A DNA stretch of 33,503 nt from MVYY01 sp035369865 (GTDB lineage: Bacteria > Bacteroidota > Bacteroidia > Bacteroidales > Paludibacteraceae): contig DAOOVG010000014.1 of assembly GCA_035369865.1 (NCBI GenBank), positions 1 through 33,503 on the forward strand. The letters are read 5' to 3'. Of this stretch, positions 1 through 6,181 are shown piece after piece; the first letter of the stretch is position 1; every line of letters starts with the position of its first letter. The notes beneath the pieces were generated by a model. That model was not told where the DNA came from, did not search any database, and saw only the letters and a program-made list of their open reading frames with translations. The translations under genes were made by a program, and so were the position numbers.

Positions 1-114
1 ACAACACCGATTTCAAGTCAAGAATTTACAATAGGAATTCATGCGGATAATCATTATTTTATCTATGAAGACAATTCTCTTGATAACAAGAGTTATATTA
101 TAATTATTTCTTGA
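1..114 (+). CDS. 3' end of an unidentified protein-coding gene
   Basis: The frame starting at base 1 is open for 37 codons and ends in TGA at 112-114. Its composition is protein-like (acidic and aromatic residues such as HADNHYFIYEDN), followed by a hydrophobic tail ending IIIIS. The start lies outside the window. I do not recognise the family. An open frame of this length in AT-rich DNA could arise by chance, so it is only moderately supported. It converges with the M48 protease gene, which stops 77 bp away. Confidence 0.4.
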   Translation, partial: TTPISSQEFTIGIHADNHYFIYEDNSLDNKSYIIIIS

Positions 115-191
115 ATTTACGAATGATAAAATTGTAAAAAACGGTCATATAACTTGTTAATGTTGTATGTTGTATGTTTTACGTTTTATTT

Positions 192-980
192 TTACTTCTT
201 GTAATACTTCATGGCTTCGGGTAAATATTCTTTCATCTTAACCAACCTTTTCGCATCACTGGGGTGAGTACTCAGAAATTCGATGGTATTAGTGCTTTCA
301 GCAGACATTCTTTCCCAGAATGAAATGGCTTCGTTGGGATCATAACCAGCCATCGCCAAAAAAATCAATCCTAAACGATCGGCTTCATATTCCTGTTTTC
401 TTGAATAAGGCAAAATAACCCCCACCTGTACTCCTAAACCATAAAGAGCATTTATTCCTACTTTGGTCACTTCCGATTTATTAGTGATTAATAAATCGGT
501 CAATTGAGCTCCAAATTGTGCCAGCATTTCCTGGCTTAATCGTTCGCTACTGTGTTTAGCTACTGCATGAGCAATTTCATGTCCCATTACAACAGCCAGT
601 CCAGCTTCTGTTTTTGTTACCGGTAAAATTCCTTCATAAACCACTACTTTACCGCCAGGCATGCAAAAAGCATTTTTGGAAGGATCTTTTACCAAATTGA
701 ATTCCCACGAAAAGTTGGTAATTTCTGATGCCAAACCATTGGCTCTTAGGTAATTTTCTACAGCAATCGAAATATTTTTACCTACTTTTTTTACCAGAGC
801 AGTGTTCATTTTATCAGTGGAAAGAGGTGTTGAATCAAGATATTGCCTGTAACTTTCACTGCTCATTGCCAGAATCTCGGAATCTGGAATTAACAATAAT
901 TGTTTTCGACCAGTAATCAGAACTTTTGAGCAGGAAGTCAGTAACACTATTAACAAGAAAAAAACAATACTTTTTTTCAT
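192..980 (-). CDS. M48 family zinc metalloprotease, predicted lipoprotein
   Basis: This is a 262-residue peptidase of the M48 (Ste24/HtpX/LoiP-like) group, likely a membrane-anchored periplasmic protease in envelope quality control. The N-terminus MKKSIVFFLLIVLLTSC is a type II signal peptide with lipobox LTSC (Cys17). The zinc site is HEIAH at residues 134-138, and the third-ligand region is EYEAD at 197-201. The frame also opens at 1025, but I chose the ATG at 980 for two reasons: it begins the signal peptide, and a well-matched promoter (-7 box at 1035-1042) would place the transcript start near 1025-1028, leaving no leader for the longer form. There is no Shine-Dalgarno sequence. The gene is monocistronic and divergent from the vanZ-like/dprA pair. 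Family assignment is firm; the physiological substrate cannot be read from sequence. Confidence 0.93.
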   Translation of the reverse strand: MKKSIVFFLLIVLLTSCSKVLITGRKQLLLIPDSEILAMSSESYRQYLDSTPLSTDKMNTALVKKVGKNISIAVENYLRANGLASEITNFSWEFNLVKDPSKNAFCMPGGKVVVYEGILPVTKTEAGLAVVMGHEIAHAVAKHSSERLSQEMLAQFGAQLTDLLITNKSEVTKVGINALYGLGVQVGVILPYSRKQEYEADRLGLIFLAMAGYDPNEAISFWERMSAESTNTIEFLSTHPSDAKRLVKMKEYLPEAMKYYKK

Positions 981-1026
981 GGTTAAAATTTTTAAGTAAT
1001 TTTTTTTAATATACTTTTCAATCATT

Positions 1027-1034
1027 TATCTTTG
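1027..1034 (+). promoter_or_regulatory. Probable -7 box for the vanZ-like/dprA operon
   Basis: TATCTTTG on the plus strand matches TAnnTTTG. It is the other half of a perfect 16-bp palindrome (1027-1042) whose minus half is the -7 box of the divergent protease gene. No TTTG lies 19-21 bp upstream, only a T-run at 1001-1007, so this side looks weaker. The predicted leader is about 80 nt. Confidence 0.5.
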
Positions 1035-1065
1035 CAAAGATAATTGTTCAGTTCCTTTGTTCAAA
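1035..1065 (-). promoter_or_regulatory. Bacteroidetes-type promoter of the M48 protease gene
   Basis: Reading the minus strand, TTTG (1065-1062) is followed by exactly 19 bp and then TATCTTTG (1042-1035). This fully matches the Bacteroidetes consensus TTTG-N19-21-TAnnTTTG. It predicts a transcript start near 1028 and a leader of about 45-50 nt before the ATG at 980. Confidence 0.75.
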
Positions 1066-1118
1066 TTTTGTTCCTATTTTTTATTAAAACCAATTAAACA
1101 CTATTTAAGCACTAAACA

Positions 1119-1517
1119 ATGCAGTCATTTTTAAAATACTGGAAATCGATCTTAGCTGTTTTTTTTATCCTTTATTTGTCATTCGCTCCACCATCTACTT
1201 TTTCAGAACTTCCTTCTTTTAAATATGCTGATAAATTGGTTCATTTTTTTATGTACTTTTTTTTCACCTTCATTTTAATTTACGATTTTATCCATAACCA
1301 AAAAAAATTGAAACAACCTTCGTTTCTATTTATTTGCGTTTTATTTCCTGTTTTATTGGGCGGTATAATTGAAGTTTTGCAAAATCTATTTTTCCGTCCT
1401 CGTACTGCTGAATGGTTGGATTGGATATGTGACCTCGTGGGCATATTAATAAGTTTGTTGCTGTTTCTTGTATTTTATGTTTTAACTAAAAAAAGTTTCA
1501 AGAAAAGTGAAGGATGA
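1119..1517 (+). CDS. VanZ-like family membrane protein
   Basis: This is a 132-residue, mostly hydrophobic protein with about four membrane segments (roughly residues 10-27, 43-59, 69-88 and 106-125). It carries the VanZ-like family signatures: 'DKLVHFFMYF' after the first loop, 'GGIIEVLQ' in the third segment, then an Arg-containing stretch 'RPRTAEWLDWICDLVGI'. VanZ confers low-level teicoplanin resistance in enterococci, but most chromosomal homologues have no known role and none should be assumed here. The gene overlaps the dprA start by 11 bp, so the two are probably co-transcribed and translationally coupled. Confidence 0.85.
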   Translation: MQSFLKYWKSILAVFFILYLSFAPPSTFSELPSFKYADKLVHFFMYFFFTFILIYDFIHNQKKLKQPSFLFICVLFPVLLGGIIEVLQNLFFRPRTAEWLDWICDLVGILISLLLFLVFYVLTKKSFKKSEG

Positions 1518-2622
1518 TGCCCTAAAATATAAAATTGCTCTTACTTTAATAAAAGGAATAGGATGCAATCTGGCAAAAAATCTGCTGGCTTATGTAGGCA
1601 GTGCCGAAGGCGTTTTTCACGAAAAGGGGAAAAACCTTGCTAAAATTCCAGGTATTGGTACTATTTTATCCAAGGAAATTGTTTCACAGGAAGTTCTACC
1701 AAGAGCTGAAGCAGAAATTGCTTTCATAGAAAAGAATCATATTCAACCTCTGTTTTTTACAGATAAAGAATATCCCTTTCGGCTAAAAGAATGTAATGAT
1801 GCCCCTATAATGATTTACTGTAAGGGCGAATGTAACTTGAACGACGGAAAATTTCTGGGTGTGGTAGGTACTCGTAAAGCTACGGAAGAAGGAAAAAGAA
1901 ATTGCCGACAACTTATTGAGGAACTTTCCAGTACTCTTCCTGATTTAATAGTGGTGAGTGGTTTGGCTTATGGAATTGATATTTGTGCACATAAAACTGC
2001 CTTAGCAAATAAAACATCAACGATTGCCGTTTTAGGTCACGGCTTGGATAGAATTTATCCGGCATCGCACCGCTCGATAGCAGTTAAAATTTTGAAAAAC
2101 GGTTGTTTACTGACAGAATATTTAACTAATACAAATCCTGATCGACAAAATTTTGTGCGAAGAAATCGCATCATTGCAGGACTTTGTGATGCAGTGGTTG
2201 TCGTGGAATCGGCAATAAAAGGTGGCGCTCTTATTACAGCCGAACTTGCTAACGATTATGATCGAGATGTATTTGCTTTTCCTGGACGAGTAACAGATGA
2301 ACGTTCCGCCGGTTGCAATGCTTTAATTAAAAATAATAAGGCTTCCTTGATTGAATCAGCGGAAGATGTTTTGCAGTTTATGAATTGGGATAAACAGAAT
2401 ATAAATAGTCAGGGTAATATTCAGAAAACCATGTATTTTGATCTTTCTTACGAGGAACAAGAAATTCTTTCCTTGCTGAGACATTCTCATGATGGTATTC
2501 AGGTAAATGAATTGGCGGTTTCGTTGTCCCAACCTTTTAGCAAAATTTCTTCACTCTTGCTCGAATTGGAATTTAAAGGGCTGGTTGCCTGCTTACCTGG
2601 TAATCTTTATAAAGCAATATGA
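1507..2622 (+). CDS. dprA: DNA-processing protein DprA (DNA uptake, RecA loader)
   Basis: DprA protects incoming single-stranded DNA and loads RecA during natural transformation. The 371-residue protein has the full architecture: a helix-hairpin-helix-like N-terminus (about 10-60, with 'KIPGIGTILSKEI'), the Rossmann-like core (about 85-290) with GVVGTRKATEEG (118-129), VVSGLAYGID (149-158), RRNRIIAGL and KGGALITAELA, and a C-terminal winged-helix segment (about 310-371). The start is GTG at 1507, inside the end of the vanZ-like gene; the nearby ATGs are out of frame. The length is normal for the family and the gene looks intact. Its presence does not prove competence, since DprA occurs in many species not known to be transformable. 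Confidence 0.95.
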   Translation: MKDDALKYKIALTLIKGIGCNLAKNLLAYVGSAEGVFHEKGKNLAKIPGIGTILSKEIVSQEVLPRAEAEIAFIEKNHIQPLFFTDKEYPFRLKECNDAPIMIYCKGECNLNDGKFLGVVGTRKATEEGKRNCRQLIEELSSTLPDLIVVSGLAYGIDICAHKTALANKTSTIAVLGHGLDRIYPASHRSIAVKILKNGCLLTEYLTNTNPDRQNFVRRNRIIAGLCDAVVVVESAIKGGALITAELANDYDRDVFAFPGRVTDERSAGCNALIKNNKASLIESAEDVLQFMNWDKQNINSQGNIQKTMYFDLSYEEQEILSLLRHSHDGIQVNELAVSLSQPFSKISSLLLELEFKGLVACLPGNLYKAI

Positions 2623-2934
2623 TGGAAAATCCTTCTTTTTCCTAAATTTGTCATTATATAAAACCGCTATCAAAATTATTAAAATCCAAATATTCACACA
2701 AATATTTGATTATCGCACACTTAATCTTTCCCTCCAGTAAGCTTAAAAAGAAGCTTATTTATATCGTTCTCTGTTAAATTTCAAAAGATGGTTGTTTTTT
2801 TAATTGAAATTTTCTTTTATTATGGTATTTTTGTTTGATATTTTAGAAATTTATTTTCCAGTAAAATTCGATATTTTTAAAATCTTCTTTTTTGAGTACG
2901 GGAATTATTTATTTTGCGATTCAAATTTTGATAT
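2623..2934. other. Spacer between dprA and the YgjP-like gene
   Basis: This is a 312-bp AT-rich gap. It holds two small inverted repeats: CAAATATT/AATATTTG (arms 2687-2694 and 2701-2708) and TAAGCTT/AAGCTTA (arms 2738-2744 and 2751-2757, loop of 6). The second could be a weak dprA terminator, but it lacks a proper U-run. A candidate promoter lies at 2803-2833. I see no coding remnant. Confidence 0.5.
2803..2833 (+). promoter_or_regulatory. Candidate promoter for the YgjP-like/dGTPase pair
   Basis: ATTG (2803-2806), 19 bp, then TATTTTTG (2826-2833). The -7 box fits TAnnTTTG exactly and the upstream box matches 3 of 4 bases. The predicted leader is about 95 nt. Confidence 0.4.
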
Positions 2935-3657
2935 ATGATTGATAAAGAATTAGGAGAAATTTTTTTCGTTCACAGCAACAGGGCAAAATACATAAATATT
3001 AAAATATTAGCTGATGGCTTGCGTGTTACTTTACCTGTTAATTCAACAAAAAATGATGCCTTGAAATTTATTAATTCTATTCGTCCAAAAATTATCAAAA
3101 AGCAATTGTCGATAAAGCAAAGGAATGAAAAGAATGTGGTTACATTGAATAAAAATACTGTTTTCTCTACGCTTACTTTTCAGATTGCTATTAAAGAAGA
3201 AAAAAGAGAAAATATATATTTTGAATTAAGAAATGATTGGTTAAACATTTTCGTACCAGAGAATTTTAATTTTCAGCAACCTGTTATGCAAAAACATTTG
3301 TGGAACGGTATTTTTTATTTTTTGCGTCAAGAGGCAAAACATTTTTTGCCAAAACGTACGCAAAAATTAGCCGAACAACATAACTTTAAATATAAACAGG
3401 TAAAAATTCAATCCAGTAAAACACGCTGGGGAAGTTGTTCAAATCATTTAAATATTAATTTATCCTTTTATTTAATGTTGTTGCCTCTTCATCTGGTGGA
3501 TTATGTGATTCTTCATGAACTATGTCATACAGTGGAAATGAACCATGGAACTAATTTCTATCAAATATTGGAAAGAGTTACTAATGGGAACAGCAATAAA
3601 CTTAAAAGTGAGTTAAAAAAATATTCAAGTATGAAATTTCCTAATAATATTGAATGA
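2935..3657 (+). CDS. YgjP-like (DUF45, M48-type fold) metallopeptidase-domain protein
   Basis: This 240-residue protein belongs to the YgjP/WLM-related DUF45 family of predicted zinc hydrolases. Key signatures sit in the C-terminal half: 'SSKTRWGSCS' (about 160-169), 'LPLHLVDYVILHELCH' with the zinc motif HELCH at 194-198, and 'MNHGTNFY' supplying a third His at 204. The N-terminal half is a beta-rich region typical of the family. The E. coli relative YgjP has been annotated as a UTP pyrophosphatase; whether that applies here cannot be told from sequence. The start has no Shine-Dalgarno sequence. Only 3 bp separate it from the dGTPase gene, so the two very likely share a transcript. The length is as expected for the family. 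Confidence 0.88.
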   Translation: MIDKELGEIFFVHSNRAKYINIKILADGLRVTLPVNSTKNDALKFINSIRPKIIKKQLSIKQRNEKNVVTLNKNTVFSTLTFQIAIKEEKRENIYFELRNDWLNIFVPENFNFQQPVMQKHLWNGIFYFLRQEAKHFLPKRTQKLAEQHNFKYKQVKIQSSKTRWGSCSNHLNINLSFYLMLLPLHLVDYVILHELCHTVEMNHGTNFYQILERVTNGNSNKLKSELKKYSSMKFPNNIE

Positions 3658-3660
3658 CTT

Positions 3661-4986
3661 ATGATGAATTGGGAGCAACTTTTATCAACCAAACGTTTTG
3701 GATTAGAATCATATCACGAACCCAGAAAGGATAGCAGAACTGAATTTCAACGGGATTATGATCGTTTGATTTTCTCACCTCCATTTCGTCGATTACAGAA
3801 TAAAACACAGGTTTTTCCTTTGCCTGGAAGTATTTTTGTACATAATCGCTTGACTCATAGTCTTGAGGTGTCGAGTGTCGGGCGATCATTAGGTATAAAT
3901 GTAGCTCGCTGTTTAGCTGATTGTCATCCTCATTGTCCAATTATTCATGAAATTGATGCAATTGTCGCTGCTGCTTGTTTAGCTCATGATATGGGCAATC
4001 CGCCTTTCGGTCATTCGGGCGAAAAAGCTATTGCTACTTTTTTTTCTGAAGGGGAAGGACAAAAGTTGGCAGAAAAAATGTCTCCTGTGGAGTGGAAAGA
4101 TTTGGTTTGTTTTGAAGGAAATGCAAATACTTTCCGATTGCTTACCCATCAATTTGCTGGCAGACGAAAAGGTGGTTTTGTACTTACTTACAGTACGCTT
4201 GCTTCTATTGTAAAATATCCTTATGTTTCTGCTTACACAAATAGTCAACACTCAAAATTCGGTTTTTTTCATTCTGAAGCTGCCGATTTTAAAAGAATTG
4301 CTGATGAATTAGGAATTATAAATGTTGAAAATAATTCTTTCCACTATGTGCGTTATCCTTTAGTTTTTCTGATAGAAGCAGCTGATGATATTTGTTATCA
4401 ATTGATGGATATTGAGGATGCTCATAAACTAAAAATTCTTTCCACAGAAGAAACCAAATTTCTTTTTTTGAATTATTTTGAAGAAAATCAGAAACGACAA
4501 AAAATGGAAGTCTTGAATTTGGTCAATGATGAAAATGAGCAAATCGCCTATCTACGTTCTTCTGTGATTGGTAAACTGGTAGAAGAATGTTCACAAATTT
4601 TTGTTGATAACGAAGAAAACATTTTAAAGGGCACATTTCATACTTCGCTTATTGAACAATTACCACCTTTATCTGCAAGGGCTTATCAATATTGTTTGGA
4701 TGTAGCAAACAGTAAAATTTATTGCTCTAAGCAAGTATTGGAAGTAGAATTATCGGGGTATAAAATTATTTTAACTTTGCTTGAAAACTTAATACGCGCT
4801 GTTCTTCAACCTCAGAAAGCATATTCTCAACAACTTTTAATGCGCATTCCTTCTCAGTATGAAATCAATCATCCTACTGTGTATGGTAAAATAATGGCTG
4901 TTCTTGATTATATTTCAGGGATGACGGATGTGTATGCGCTGGATTTTTATAAAAAAATAAATGGTATTGATTTACCTACTTTATAA
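3661..4986 (+). CDS. dgt: Deoxyguanosinetriphosphate triphosphohydrolase (dGTPase)
   Basis: The enzyme hydrolyses dGTP (and often other dNTPs) to the deoxynucleoside and triphosphate, helping to balance dNTP pools. The 441-residue protein is an HD-domain hydrolase. The N-terminal signature 'RDYDRLIFSPPFRRLQNKTQVFPL' is followed by the metal-binding residues: His66 in 'NRLTHSLEV', then His109-Asp110 in 'AHDMGNPPFGHSGE'. Downstream, 'GNANTFRLLT' (about 156-165) and 'FLIEAADDICYQLMDIEDA' supply the remaining conserved parts of the dGTPase core. Two adjacent ATGs (3661 and 3664) are possible starts; I used the first. It forms a two-gene unit with the YgjP-like gene upstream. Assignment is firm; substrate preference is not. 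Confidence 0.95.
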   Translation: MMNWEQLLSTKRFGLESYHEPRKDSRTEFQRDYDRLIFSPPFRRLQNKTQVFPLPGSIFVHNRLTHSLEVSSVGRSLGINVARCLADCHPHCPIIHEIDAIVAAACLAHDMGNPPFGHSGEKAIATFFSEGEGQKLAEKMSPVEWKDLVCFEGNANTFRLLTHQFAGRRKGGFVLTYSTLASIVKYPYVSAYTNSQHSKFGFFHSEAADFKRIADELGIINVENNSFHYVRYPLVFLIEAADDICYQLMDIEDAHKLKILSTEETKFLFLNYFEENQKRQKMEVLNLVNDENEQIAYLRSSVIGKLVEECSQIFVDNEENILKGTFHTSLIEQLPPLSARAYQYCLDVANSKIYCSKQVLEVELSGYKIILTLLENLIRAVLQPQKAYSQQLLMRIPSQYEINHPTVYGKIMAVLDYISGMTDVYALDFYKKINGIDLPTL

Positions 4987-4992
4987 AAAAGG

Positions 4993-5028
4993 AACAAGAT
5001 TGATTTTAGGGTTTTTTTCAATCTTGTT
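4993..5028. terminator. Hairpin between convergent dgt and the SagB-like gene
   Basis: An 11-bp perfect stem, AACAAGATTGA (4993-5003) with TCAATCTTGTT (5018-5028), and a 14-nt loop. Read on the minus strand, the stem is followed by CCTTTTTT, a good U-run about 50 nt after the SagB-like stop codon. On the plus strand it lies 6 nt after dgt but lacks a strong U-run. It may serve both genes. Confidence 0.65.
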
Positions 5029-5076
5029 TCAATTTAATAAGTGAATGTTTATGAAATTAAATTTATTTTTTAATCA

Positions 5077-5775
5077 TTAATAGCCAACAGTTTGAGCGAC
5101 AATAAATTGGTAATAGTTTGGATCGAGTTTTAACACTTCGAGTAATTCTTTTTCTTTTGCACCTGCTCGCACTACACATTTTAGACCTTCAGAAGCGCAA
5201 TACAAATAAACATTTTGAGTAGAGTGAGCCGCATCCAGCGAAACCAATCGAATACGATTTTCATCAGGAATTTTTCTATCAGTATTGTATTTGTGGTAAT
5301 CAGCAATAAAAATCAGATTAAGTGGTGCAGTGTAAACAAAATCCTGCAATCCAGTCAGTGAACGATAATCACCTTTTACCGTGGGTATTAACGTATGGCG
5401 ATGAGGTTCATAAAAATAAATACCATTTGACAAAACGGCATAAACTTGCAACGGATAAAGAGCCATAGCTGAAGGTACGGTTCGTTTACCATTAGGACGA
5501 TTAACTCCATAAGCTGCCCATAAAATTTCTGAAAGATGTTTTAATGACAGATTTTTTTGTTGAAATTCTCTATCCGATTTACGATGTTGCAATGCATACA
5601 TCAATGGCTTACCCTCCATTGTGTCAGGCTGTAATAAATGAATAGTGTCAAAAGTGGTAAGTTCCATAGGCTGTAAAGTTGAATCGATTTTTTTATTTTG
5701 CTTTTTTTCAACAGGTTTGCATGAAATAAAGATAACAAATGTTAACAATAAAGTAAGCAATATTTTTTTGTTCAT
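5077..5775 (-). CDS. SagB/ThcOx-type nitroreductase-fold lipoprotein
   Basis: This 232-residue protein has an FMN-dependent nitroreductase fold of the SagB/ThcOx oxidoreductase type. The core starts with 'ALQHRKSDREF' (about 65-75), the typical R-x-S-x-R FMN-contact segment. It continues with 'LSEILWAAYGVNRPNGKRTVPSAMALYPLQVYAV', where 'TVPSAxALYP' is characteristic. It ends with 'DAAHSTQNVYLYCASEGLKCVVRAG'. The N-terminus MNKKILLTLLLTFVIFISC ends in a lipobox (Cys19), so the enzyme should be exported and lipid-anchored, which is unusual for an FMN enzyme. No azole-peptide or cyclodehydratase genes adjoin it, so a role in bacteriocin maturation is not supported. The substrate is unknown. A promoter-like sequence lies just upstream. 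Confidence 0.88.
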   Translation of the reverse strand: MNKKILLTLLLTFVIFISCKPVEKKQNKKIDSTLQPMELTTFDTIHLLQPDTMEGKPLMYALQHRKSDREFQQKNLSLKHLSEILWAAYGVNRPNGKRTVPSAMALYPLQVYAVLSNGIYFYEPHRHTLIPTVKGDYRSLTGLQDFVYTAPLNLIFIADYHKYNTDRKIPDENRIRLVSLDAAHSTQNVYLYCASEGLKCVVRAGAKEKELLEVLKLDPNYYQFIVAQTVGY

Positions 5776-5806
5776 AGGTTTAAATTTAGAATGATAAAAG
5801 ATGTTT

Positions 5807-5838
5807 CAAATTTAATTTATTTTTTGAATTTAGCCAAG
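5807..5838 (-). promoter_or_regulatory. Candidate promoter of the SagB-like lipoprotein gene
   Basis: On the minus strand, CTTG (5838-5835), 20 bp, then TAAATTTG (5814-5807). The -7 box is a full TAnnTTTG match and the upstream box matches 3 of 4 bases. The leader would be about 25 nt. Confidence 0.5.
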
Positions 5839-5905
5839 TTTTTTATATCATAAATTCAAGTGATTAATGCAACTTTTTCAGGGTAAATAAGAGGTAAAGG
5901 AAAAT

Positions 5906-5938
5906 TATTTTTCAAGACAAAGGAGAAAAAACTTTTTT
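5906..5938. repeat. Dispersed imperfect repeat, copy 1
   Basis: A stretch starting TATTTTTCAAGACAAAGGAG matches 32560-32592 at 29 of 33 positions, with the first 16 bases identical. Weaker similarity seems to continue for perhaps 30 bp. Its nature is unknown; both copies lie in non-coding spacers. Confidence 0.5.
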
Positions 5939-6118
5939 CTAACTTTGTCTGATAGCATGTTTTTCTGTTTCTGTGATTGTGTAACTAATATACTCATTTT
6001 TAATGAGATATTATAAAAAATATGCTACTTCTTTATTTTATTCCCAGCATTTTCTGAAATGCGAAACTTTAGTAAAAAAGATATGAAACAGAAAATAAAA
6101 GTACTGAATGTTAAAAAT

Positions 6119-6164
6119 ATAAAGACTCTTCATAAAACATTCAATTTTTACAAAGAGTCTTTAT
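6119..6164 (-). terminator. Rho-independent terminator of clpB
   Basis: A perfect 12-bp stem, ATAAAGACTCTT (6119-6130) with AAGAGTCTTTAT (6153-6164), and a 22-nt loop. It starts 17 nt past the clpB stop codon. On the minus strand the stem is followed by ATTTTTAA. Confidence 0.7.
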
Positions 6165-6181
6165 TTTAAATTTACATTTGT

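Larger units (their letters stand above)
5776..6181. other. Spacer between the SagB-like gene and clpB
   Basis: About 400 bp containing the promoter at 5807-5838, one copy of a dispersed repeat (5906-5938) and the clpB terminator (6119-6164). The interval 5940-6118 has no recognisable gene or RNA. Confidence 0.5.

Noticed and set aside
1119..1517. Glycopeptide resistance role for the VanZ-like protein
   Set aside because: There is no vanHAX or other resistance gene nearby; the family is widespread and mostly uncharacterised.
5077..5775. Thiazole/oxazole-modified peptide (SagB) gene cluster
   Set aside because: No precursor peptide, SagC/SagD-type cyclodehydratase or transporter gene lies within several kb on either side.
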